Part shown: one piece after another, positions 18,091 through 25,286 of the stretch | Position numbering within the stretch: the stretch's first letter is position 1 | Layout: each line of letters starts with the position of its first letter | NCBI RefSeq assembly: GCF_038096175.1 | Contig: NZ_CP151099.1 | Location: forward strand, 5,930,001-5,994,000 | DNA length: 64,000 bases | Direction: 5' to 3' | Source: Nostoc sp. UHCC 0302 | Lineage (GTDB): Bacteria; Cyanobacteriota; Cyanobacteriia; Cyanobacteriales; Nostocaceae | Translations under genes and position numbers: made by a program | Notes under the pieces: generated by a model | What the model saw: only the letters and a program-made list of their open reading frames with translations | What the model was told of the DNA's origin: nothing | Databases searched by the model: none

Positions 18091-19275
18091 ATGGCTAGAC
18101 TAGAAACCCGCACTGAACCGATGGTGCTAAATATGGGGCCACACCACCCCTCAATGCACGGGGTTCTGCGGCTAATCGTCACCCTGGATGGCGAGGATGT
18201 CATTGACTGTGAACCGGTCATTGGCTACTTGCACCGGGGAATGGAAAAAATTGCTGAGAACCGCACTACTATTATGTACGTTCCCTACGTTAGTCGTTGG
18301 GACTACGCTGCGGGAATGTTCAATGAAGCCGTCACTGTTAACGCCCCTGAAAAGCTGGCTGGTGTAACTGTCCCCAAACGCGCTAGTTATATTCGCGTCA
18401 TCATGCTGGAGTTGAACCGCATCGCTAACCATTTGCTGTGGTTTGGCCCCTTCCTAGCAGACGTAGGCGCTCAAACTCCCTTCTTCTATCAGTTTCGGGA
18501 ACGGGAGATGATTTATGATTTGTGGGAAGCTGCCACAGGTTACCGGATGGTGAACAACAACTACTTCCGTGTTGGTGGGGTAGCTGCTGATTTGCCTTAT
18601 GGTTGGGTAGACAAGTGTGTGGAATTTTGTGACTATTTAATACCCAAAGTTGATGAATACGAACGCCTAGTAACAGATAACCCCATCTTCCGGCGACGTG
18701 TTGAGGGTATTGGTACAGTCACCCGTGAAGAAGCACTGAACTGGGGGCTTTCTGGCCCGATGTTGCGTGCTTCTGGTGTGAAATGGGATTTGCGGAAGGT
18801 TGACCATTACGAATGTTACGACGATTTCGACTGGGACGTGCAGTGGGAAACTGCTGGTGATTGCTTTGCCCGTTACGTCGTGCGGATGCGGGAAATGCGC
18901 GAATCTGTAAAGATTATTCGCCAAGCAATCAAAGGACTTCCTGGCGGCCCTTACGAAAATCTGGAAGCCAAGCGCCTAGCCGCAGGGAAAAAATCAGAGT
19001 GGGACGCGTTTGATTATCAATTTATTGGTAAGAAAGTTTCTCCCTCTTTCAAGATTCCCAAGGGTGAAATTTATGCCCGCGTAGAAAGCGGTAAAGGGGA
19101 ACTGGGGATTTATCTGGTTGGCGAGGATAACGTCTTTCCTGCACGGTGGAAGATTCGCGCTGCGGATTTCAACAACCTCCAGATTTTGCCTCATTTACTG
19201 CGAGGGGTTAAGGTTGCAGATATTGTGGTCATTCTTGGCAGTATTGATGTGATCATGGGTTCTGTAGATAGGTAG
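18091..19275 (+). CDS. ndhH: NAD(P)H-quinone oxidoreductase subunit H
   Basis: NdhH is the 49-kDa-type subunit in the hydrophilic arm of the thylakoid NDH-1 complex, which reduces plastoquinone in respiration and cyclic electron flow. The 394 residues show the family hallmarks [55 protein letters not shown] and the C-terminal [12 protein letters not shown]. Length and ends are normal. It is a single-gene unit: rsmH diverges upstream and a strong terminator follows 25 bp after the stop. Confidence 0.98.
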   Translation: MARLETRTEPMVLNMGPHHPSMHGVLRLIVTLDGEDVIDCEPVIGYLHRGMEKIAENRTTIMYVPYVSRWDYAAGMFNEAVTVNAPEKLAGVTVPKRASYIRVIMLELNRIANHLLWFGPFLADVGAQTPFFYQFREREMIYDLWEAATGYRMVNNNYFRVGGVAADLPYGWVDKCVEFCDYLIPKVDEYERLVTDNPIFRRRVEGIGTVTREEALNWGLSGPMLRASGVKWDLRKVDHYECYDDFDWDVQWETAGDCFARYVVRMREMRESVKIIRQAIKGLPGGPYENLEAKRLAAGKKSEWDAFDYQFIGKKVSPSFKIPKGEIYARVESGKGELGIYLVGEDNVFPARWKIRAADFNNLQILPHLLRGVKVADIVVILGSIDVIMGSVDR

Positions 19276-19300
19276 AAAATATCTGTCCAAGTACTTTTTT

Positions 19301-19337
19301 AGAGCAGTTGTATATAGTGCAACTGCTCTATTTTTTT
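19301..19337 (+). terminator. Rho-independent terminator of ndhH
   Basis: A perfect 10-bp stem AGAGCAGTTG/CAACTGCTCT with a 9-nt loop is followed by A and seven Ts. Confidence 0.92.
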
Positions 19338-19351
19338 AGCATTGACGCTTC

Positions 19352-19460
19352 TAATACCAATTCACGAAAATCCTGATACATATAAATTTCTCGTAGGGAC
19401 ACGGCATTGCCGTGTCCCTACCAAAGTATTTGTATCATTCTTTAAAGTTAAATGGTATAA
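19352..19460 (+). repeat. MITE-like palindromic repeat, copy 1
   Basis: This 109-bp unit starts TAATACCAATTCACGAAAATC and ends TTGTATCATT...AAATGGTATAA. The core is a perfect 13-bp hairpin (GTAGGGACACGGC, loop ATT). A degenerate second copy lies at 54033-54140. The terminal sequences are partly inverted, as in non-autonomous mobile repeats. Confidence 0.75.
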
Positions 19461-19614
19461 CGTCGCTAACAGCAGTCGCCTGACGCCACTTGTTCCATAC
19501 AGTAATCAACCACGGTTCATTACAGCTACCCCTTTTCTGGCTATAAAAATTTTTTACTCACATAACATAGGTACGAAATATTTATAAATAATCTCTTTTT
19601 AAGAGTTTTGAGTA

Positions 19615-19788
19615 ATGCCCTGCATTTTTGACAATATTGATTTACAACTGCTACCGATTCTACAAGAAACCCTCAAAGTCTCTTATCGGGCAGATTTTTG
19701 CGTTGGCTATTTCAAATCAAATATATTGAGAAAGCAGTATCTCTTTTTGCTTGCTGAATATACCGAAATGAGTAAGCAATACTTCTAA
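19615..19788 (+). pseudogene. 5' remnant of a PLD-type helicase gene
   Basis: The frame opens with [20 protein letters not shown] and continues [10 protein letters not shown] recognise this as the extreme N-terminus of large PLD/SNF2-type helicases found in defence loci. Homology ends after about 34 residues, where the sequence passes into the tandem repeat block and stops after 57. With the methylase tail at 20138-20518 it appears to mark the two edges of a deletion. Confidence 0.65.
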
Positions 19789-20000
19789 TTTCTTGCTGAA
19801 TATACCGAAATGAGTAAGCAATCACAGATATTGAGAAAGCAATACCTTTAATTGCTTGCTGAATCTACTGAAATGAGTAAGCAATCACAGATATTGAGAA
19901 AGTAATACCTCTAATTGCTTGCTGAATCTACTGAAATGAGTAAGCAATCATAGATATTAAGAAAGCAACCACAGATATTGAGAAAGCAATTAGGTATTTT
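19722..20000 (+). repeat. Tandem repeat block, units of about 62 bp
   Basis: Three to four diverged units are built from GCTTGCTGAATCTACTGAAA, TGAGTAAGCAATCACAGA and TATTGAGAAAGCAATACC. The block decays rightward into shorter lines (TTTTGATAAAGTAATAC). Units are adjacent with no unique spacers. Confidence 0.85.
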
Positions 20001-20137
20001 CAACAAGCAAACAGACATTTTGATAAAGTAATACAAACATTTTGATAAAATAATCAGCAAATATACCTGATGATTAAAAATTACGGCAGTACGAACAAAG
20101 ATGCCGCTTAAAACAGTCAATACTTTCGGTATGTTCC

Positions 20138-20518
20138 TTGAAATTAATTAAGGATAAAGGATTTATGCTTTATGTCTACCAGTTACCAATTCCACGTTTA
20201 ACAAAAAGCGATCGCTACTTCAAGGATATTGTACAACGCGCCGCCAAACTCATCTGCACGATACCAGAATTTGACGAACTCGCGCAAGAAGTCGGTCTAA
20301 GTTCCCATCAAAAAGGCGTTACCGACGAAACAGAACGTGCCAAACTCCGCGCTGAACTCGATGGAATGGTAGCACACCTTTACGGCTTAACCGAAGATGA
20401 ATTTAGCTACATCCTCACTACCTTTCCGATTGTGAATGAAACTGTTAAAGAGGCAGCATTAGAAGCTTACTGTAACTTTGTCCCAATGTTTGAAGCATCA
20501 AAAATACTCTCTCGTTAA
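20138..20518 (+). pseudogene. 3' remnant of an Eco57I-type DNA methylase gene
   Basis: The 126 residues contain YQLPIPRLTKSDRYFKDIV, RAAKLICT, ERAKLRAELDGMVAHLYGLT and FPIVNETVKEAALEAY. These match the C-terminal tail of large Eco57I-type adenine methylases. No SAM-binding or NPPF catalytic motif is present, so the piece cannot methylate DNA. Expression remains possible: an ATG at 20165 follows an AAGGATAAAGG stretch. It stands 350 bp after a PLD-helicase 5' remnant. Confidence 0.65.
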
Positions 20519-20886
20519 TCTCTCGTTCCCATTACATGGAAACGAGGGATACTAACAGTATTACGAATATCTGTAACTATGAATACAAATAGACTTGTTA
20601 CATTACAGTTTGAAGTATATTTATCGCCTCAAACTAGAGAAAAACTAAACATATGTTTTAAAATTTCCAAAATTCTTAATTTAAAATTTATAATCTTCAA
20701 CTTTCTCTGGTATAAATGAAAAATTTGAATTTCTTAATAATTTTTTTAAATTCATCGAAGAGGTTGACTAGTATTATGTTCTGTTAAAATTGAGTTGCTA
20801 CTATAAATGCAAGGACGTATTTAAATAAGGTCTAATAAATTACTATATAAATCCGGCAGCATTTACTTAGTCGTAATTTTAGAATC
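20519..20886. other. Gene-free AT-rich stretch before the GAF gene
   Basis: An imperfect hairpin (CTCGTT...AACGAG, 20522-20546) follows the methylase remnant but lacks a T-run. The rest is very AT-rich and should contain the GAF gene promoter. I see no gene in it. Confidence 0.5.
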
Positions 20887-21429
20887 GTGCAAATTCATCC
20901 TCACTCAGAATTTGACCATAACCCAAATCGCCGTAGTGAAGAGGGTTTACAAACATTGCTTGACCGCCTTGTCAGAACAATGCAGCGGGATGCATTAGTC
21001 CGGCAAACGACAAATCAACTCAGAGAATCACTTCAAGTTAATCGCGTGGTTTTGTATTACTTTTATGAGCAGTGGCACGGACAAGTAACTTTTGAATCAT
21101 TAAGTGATAATGAATTTTCAATACTTGGTTCCACTGGGCCGGATAATTGTTTTAATGATGAGTATGCTGCTTTGTATTTAGCAGGAAGAGTAAGAGCGAT
21201 CGCTGATATAGAATTAGAACCAATTGAGGCTTGTCACCGAGATTTTCTTCGTAATATGCAGGTTCGTGCCAACTTAGTAGTACCCATTTTGACACCTAAT
21301 GGATTATGGGGATTACTAGCGGCACATCACTGTCAAGAACCGCGTCATTGGTCGCAATCAGATATAGAAATCATGCAAACGGGAGCGCAAACTCTAGCTA
21401 CAGCCCCATACATATCTACTAATTCGTAA
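20887..21429 (+). CDS. Solo GAF domain protein, possibly bilin-binding
   Basis: Nearly the whole 180-residue protein is one GAF domain of the phytochrome/cyanobacteriochrome class. It keeps the Cys-His pair that binds bilins (C116-H117 in IEACHRDFL), plus GPDNCF at 84-89, GRVRAIADI, VRANLVVPIL and LWGLLAAHHC. No kinase, cyclase or other output domain is attached. Either it is a free-standing photosensor acting through a partner, or a GAF that kept the sequence without a chromophore. The start is GTG at 20887; no ATG precedes the conserved region. The neighbouring gene 37 bp downstream is a methyltransferase with no obvious link. Confidence 0.85.
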   Translation: MQIHPHSEFDHNPNRRSEEGLQTLLDRLVRTMQRDALVRQTTNQLRESLQVNRVVLYYFYEQWHGQVTFESLSDNEFSILGSTGPDNCFNDEYAALYLAGRVRAIADIELEPIEACHRDFLRNMQVRANLVVPILTPNGLWGLLAAHHCQEPRHWSQSDIEIMQTGAQTLATAPYISTNS

Positions 21430-21466
21430 TTTAATTGATTCATAACTCATAAATCCTAACTCCCCT

Positions 21467-22675
21467 ATGGATTCCAATTTTGCTTTGTATGCAGCTATAG
21501 CCCATCACATTGCTGCCAGTCCTCAACAGCAGATTACTTTTGCTGAATTTATGGAGATGGCACTATATCACCCTAAATATGGCTATTATTCCAGTGATGC
21601 AGTCAAAATTGGCTTTAAAGGTGCTGATTTTTTTACCTCACCAAACCTCAGCACTGATTTTGGCGAGTTGCTAGCAGAACAATTTTTCCAGATGTGGGAG
21701 ATTTTAGGACGACCTGTACAATTTTCTCTAGTAGAAATGGGTGCGGGGCAAGGATTGCTAGCTTTGCATATCCTCAACTATCATCAGCTGCACCATCCAG
21801 ATTTTTTTAACGCGCTGCAATACCTCATTGTTGAAAAGTCCCCAACTTTAAGGCAAGAACAGCAGCAACGTTTGCAGAATTTTTCTGTGCGTTGGTGCAA
21901 TTTAGAGGAAATACCAGCTAACTCAATTACTGGCTGCTTTTTTTCTAATGAATTAGTGGATGCGTTTCCTGTGCATCAATTTACTCTAGAGGCTGGGAAA
22001 CTACGAGAAATTTATGTGACGACGCAGACAGATGAGGGGGAAGGGGGGATTTTGTCCCCCTCTGTTCCCCAGTCATCCTTTGTGGAAGTAACAGGGGAAC
22101 TTTCTACACCTCAATTGAGGGAATATTTCGATTTAGTGGGAATTGATATCGCTGCAAATGTTTATGCAGATGGCTACCGGAGTGAAATTAATTTAGCTGC
22201 TTTAGATTGGTTGAGTATAGTAGCAGACCGCTTGCAGAGGGGGTATGTGTTAACAATTGATTATGGCTACCCTGCTAGTCGTTACTATAATCCCAGGCGA
22301 TCGCAAGGTACACTACAGTGCTATTATCACCACCGTTACCATGACAATCCTTATATTAATATTGGGCAACAAGACATTACTGCTCATGTTGACTTTACAG
22401 CTTTGGAACGCTGGGGTGAGCGATGCGGTTTAGATAAAATTGGTTTTATACAGCAGGGCTTATTTTTAATGGCGTTGGGGTTAGGCGAACGTATGGCTAC
22501 CCTCTCCTCTCAACAGCAACCCCTCTCGGAATTACTACAACGGCGGGACGCACTACACCAACTTATAGACCCCACAGAACTAGGTGGTTTTGGAGTCTTA
22601 GTTCAGAGTAAAGGTCTACGAGAAATAGAAAGTTCTCAACCACTTAAAGGATTGATATTGCCAGAACAAATGTAA
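21467..22675 (+). CDS. MidA/NDUFAF7-like SAM-dependent methyltransferase
   Basis: The 402-residue protein belongs to the class (DUF185) whose mitochondrial member NDUFAF7/MidA methylates an arginine of the complex I 49-kDa subunit. It shows the N-terminal ITFAEFMEMALYHPKYGYYS, KIGFKGADFFTSP, the SAM motif VEMGAGQGLLALHIL, SNELVDAFPVH and LTIDYGYPA. The NdhH target homologue is encoded only 2.2 kb upstream, which makes a complex-I-related role attractive but unproven. Residues about 188-206 (EGEGGILSPSVPQ) are encoded by G/C-run repeat DNA and look like an in-frame insertion. Confidence 0.88.
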   Translation: MDSNFALYAAIAHHIAASPQQQITFAEFMEMALYHPKYGYYSSDAVKIGFKGADFFTSPNLSTDFGELLAEQFFQMWEILGRPVQFSLVEMGAGQGLLALHILNYHQLHHPDFFNALQYLIVEKSPTLRQEQQQRLQNFSVRWCNLEEIPANSITGCFFSNELVDAFPVHQFTLEAGKLREIYVTTQTDEGEGGILSPSVPQSSFVEVTGELSTPQLREYFDLVGIDIAANVYADGYRSEINLAALDWLSIVADRLQRGYVLTIDYGYPASRYYNPRRSQGTLQCYYHHRYHDNPYINIGQQDITAHVDFTALERWGERCGLDKIGFIQQGLFLMALGLGERMATLSSQQQPLSELLQRRDALHQLIDPTELGGFGVLVQSKGLREIESSQPLKGLILPEQM

Positions 22676-22779
22676 ATCTGAAAAGTTAAAACTCTATTTA
22701 AGAATGCAGTATCAGTCTTTTTTAGACTAGGATAACTGTAATTACTATTAATTTAAAAACACTAGGAAAGTAATAATTA

Positions 22780-22875
22780 TGTCTACTCATGATTTGATAA
22801 TGCTAGCGACACTACTTACTCCTGGTCTCCTACTTTCAGTTGTGATTATGCTAACTTTTGCAGCTGGTGGCTGAG
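22780..22875 (+). CDS. 31-residue single-span membrane peptide
   Basis: A short frame encodes MSTHDLIMLATLLTPGLLL followed by a hydrophobic tail ending TFAAGG. It has an ATG, a plausible ribosome site (AGGAAAG about 8 nt upstream) and a single membrane span. Size and shape resemble the small subunits of photosystems, cytochrome b6f or NDH-1, but I cannot match it to any of them. It is too short to be certain by composition alone. Confidence 0.45.
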
Positions 22876-22940
22876 TTTTTGGGATGGGGGATGAGGGGCA
22901 GAGGAGCAGGAGGGAAATACGAATAATTATTCACCCCCTA

Positions 22941-22971
22941 GTCCCCAGTCCCCAGTCCCCAGTCCCCAGTC
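22941..22971 (+). repeat. Heptamer tandem repeat (GTCCCCA)
   Basis: Four consecutive GTCCCCA units plus GTC. Simple heptamer arrays of this sort are typical of Nostoc intergenic DNA. Confidence 0.9.
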
Positions 22972-23010
22972 TTCTCCCCACTCCGTTAAATTAAAATTAA
23001 ACGATGGAAA

Positions 23011-23062
23011 CGCGATGTCTACGATAGGCTTTCCTACGGAACGCTACGCGAACGTCTACGCT
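23011..23062 (+). repeat. Interspersed palindromic repeat
   Basis: The segment from GCGATGTCTACGATAGGC through ACGGAACGCTACGCGAACG to TCTACGCTG is the kind of partly palindromic repeat scattered in Nostocales genomes. It lies just before the dehydrogenase start. Confidence 0.55.
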
Positions 23063-23082
23063 GTACACAAGGAACGTAAAAA

Positions 23083-23949
23083 ATGAAGGTGGCATTTCTG
23101 GGAACTGGACTGATGGGACTACCAATGGCGCAAAGATTGTTAGCCGCAGACATAGAGCTAGTTGCCTACAACCGCACCCCAGAAAAATTAGCTCCACTAC
23201 AAGCCAGTGGCGCGGAAATTGTCACACACCCCCGCCATGCAATTAGTGCGGCTGAATGCGTAGTTTTGATGCTCACCAATGCTTCTGCAATCTACAATGT
23301 CTTGCTTTCAGATACTGCTTGGCGAACTTTAGAAGGACGCACCATCATTCAAATGGGAACAATTACTCCCACAGAAAGCCAAGAAATCAGAGATGCAGTG
23401 GTTTCAGGTGGTGGTGAGTATTTAGAAGCACCTGTACTAGGGAGTATTCCAGAAGCACAAGCTGGTAAGCTGATTGTAATGGTTGGCGCTGAGGCAGAAC
23501 AATATCAACGCCATTTGAAGTTACTACAAAATTTCGGTTCAGAACCTTTACATATAGGACCAGTGGGAACTGCTGCTGCCTTAAAATTAGCGCTAAATCA
23601 ACTAATTGCTTCCCTGACAACTAGCTTTGCCTTAAGTCTAGCTTTTGTTCAGCGCCAAGGTGTTGATGTGGATACTTTCATGCAAATTCTGCGCGACAGT
23701 TCACTTTATGCGCCCACATTTGACAAAAAATTACAACGGATGTTGGATGGCAATTATGCTAATCCCAATTTCCCCACAAAACACTTGCTAAAAGATACAG
23801 AATTGTTTATTTCTGAAGCGAAATCCCGTGGTTTGGATTTGAGCAGTATTAAAGGTGTGCGACAAATCTTACAAACAGCAGTAAAAATGTCACTTGCTGA
23901 TGATGATTATTCATCACTATTTTCTGTTGTTAAGGAATGGGGAGAATAA
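23083..23949 (+). CDS. NAD(P)-dependent beta-hydroxyacid dehydrogenase (3-hydroxyisobutyrate dehydrogenase/GLYR family)
   Basis: The 288-residue enzyme has the Rossmann motif FLGTGLMGLPMAQRLL at 5-20, the substrate-binding EAPVLGSIPEAQAGKL, and the catalytic-lysine region GTAAALKLALNQL. It oxidises a short beta-hydroxyacid, or reduces an aldehyde such as glyoxylate or succinic semialdehyde, with NAD(P). The exact substrate cannot be read from sequence. The ATG at 23083 follows AAGGAACG as ribosome site. It is monocistronic, and its stop codon abuts a heptamer repeat array. Confidence 0.9.
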   Translation: MKVAFLGTGLMGLPMAQRLLAADIELVAYNRTPEKLAPLQASGAEIVTHPRHAISAAECVVLMLTNASAIYNVLLSDTAWRTLEGRTIIQMGTITPTESQEIRDAVVSGGGEYLEAPVLGSIPEAQAGKLIVMVGAEAEQYQRHLKLLQNFGSEPLHIGPVGTAAALKLALNQLIASLTTSFALSLAFVQRQGVDVDTFMQILRDSSLYAPTFDKKLQRMLDGNYANPNFPTKHLLKDTELFISEAKSRGLDLSSIKGVRQILQTAVKMSLADDDYSSLFSVVKEWGE

Positions 23950-23993
23950 TTCGTAATTCGTAATTCGTAATTCGTAATTCGTAATTCGTAATT
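23948..23993 (+). repeat. Heptamer tandem repeat (AATTCGT)
   Basis: Six consecutive AATTCGT units plus AATT begin inside the stop codon of the dehydrogenase gene. Confidence 0.95.
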
Positions 23994-24109
23994 AAGACTC
24001 ACTCAACAAGGCTTGATATAGGTCTTTCCTTGACTTGACTCTGTTCTACAAAGAATACTATTGTGGACAATTTGGTGTAAGCAATTTAAAAGCGATCGCC
24101 ACTTGTAAC

Positions 24110-25114
24110 TTATAATTGTTGCAACTTTTGTACTTCGGTTTCAGGTAATCCGGTAATTTGACTGACTTGTGCGATCGCCATCCCGGATTGTAGTAAATTC
24201 TGTGCTATCTGTAGCAATTGCTGTGATGCTTGTTCTGCCTTAATTCGTTCTTGTTCGGCTTGCTGTAAAGCTTGTTCAGTTCTGATTCGTTCTTGTTCTA
24301 CTTGTTGTAAAGCTTGTTCTACCTGCTGCAAGGCTTGTTCAGCCCTGATTCGTTCTTGTTCTGTATCAGTTGGTATCCAGTTCCCTTCAGCGTCACACCA
24401 GCGCAGCCAGATGCGAGAAATCCCTTCAAATTCTCCTTGCCATAAACCTAAAGCAATTTCTAGTTCTGGAATCCAGATGCGCGGATTTTCTAATTCCAGA
24501 GATTGTTCTTGGTATTGCCCACCCACTAGTTTAAAGAACCAGAGACGATCTGTATAGCGACTAAAGACAATGTAATAAGGCACGCGCAGAATTTGTTCGT
24601 ACACTTCCCATTTAGAAGGCGGTGTGTCTTTGGTTGCTTGACCATTATGAATTTCTGCGTCAGCTAAATCTCGGCTTACCTGAGATTGAATTGATACTTC
24701 TGTGTCAGGTTCAGCGTAGATACCAAGGTCTTCTTTTTCAGTACCAGGAGAAAGTAGTTCAACGACGACAAAGGGGTTTCTTCGCTCTTGCCATGTCACA
24801 TAGCTACGTCTCAAATCTTGCCCTGCATATAAGCGTGACACACCAGTAGCTAAAAACCAATCAGGGCGTTTGTGCCACAACGGATGCTCTAAATCATAGT
24901 AGAGATTTAGATCCGTACCTGTGAAGAATTGGTCTGCTGTGTAGTTACTTAGACGCAGAGTCCGAGACAAAAGTTGGGGTTGGAGGTCATGAAATTCATC
25001 CGGCAAACCAGGTTCCTCTGGATCTTCACTTGGAAGATCATACATGGTAGGGAGGGTTTGCGAAGCAGGGAGCGGCGGATCGGTTTGTGGAAGGGGGAGG
25101 GAAAAAGAATTCAT
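24110..25114 (-). CDS. Uma2 family (DUF820) restriction-endonuclease-fold protein
   Basis: Residues about 45-230 form the Uma2 domain of the PD-(D/E)xK superfamily, with the signature RPDWFLATGV, PFVVVELLSPGTEKED and YYIVFSRYTDRLWFF. The C-terminal 90 residues hold heptad repeats (EQALQQVEQER, about four copies) that form a coiled coil, then a helix-turn-helix-like tail (MAIAQVSQITGLPETEV). Uma2 proteins are hugely expanded in cyanobacteria and their role is unknown; nuclease activity is predicted from fold only. The 334-residue length and ATG start are normal. Confidence 0.9.
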   Translation of the reverse strand: MNSFSLPLPQTDPPLPASQTLPTMYDLPSEDPEEPGLPDEFHDLQPQLLSRTLRLSNYTADQFFTGTDLNLYYDLEHPLWHKRPDWFLATGVSRLYAGQDLRRSYVTWQERRNPFVVVELLSPGTEKEDLGIYAEPDTEVSIQSQVSRDLADAEIHNGQATKDTPPSKWEVYEQILRVPYYIVFSRYTDRLWFFKLVGGQYQEQSLELENPRIWIPELEIALGLWQGEFEGISRIWLRWCDAEGNWIPTDTEQERIRAEQALQQVEQALQQVEQERIRTEQALQQAEQERIKAEQASQQLLQIAQNLLQSGMAIAQVSQITGLPETEVQKLQQL

Positions 25115-25286
25115 AATAGTCGAGATTTGCTCTGCTTACATATTATCGATATGCCCGACTGATCACCAAACGCCGATTTTGCTTAAACATCCGCAGATGG
25201 AACGTTAGCATAAAGCAGATAATGAAACATTTATTCTTCCTGCCTGTATTTTAGGCGTCCTGGTGTACCCAGCTAATAAAGGCTAT

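Noticed and set aside
19722-20000. Possible CRISPR array
   Set aside because: Units are contiguous and diverged, with no unique spacers of constant length, and no cas genes are present.
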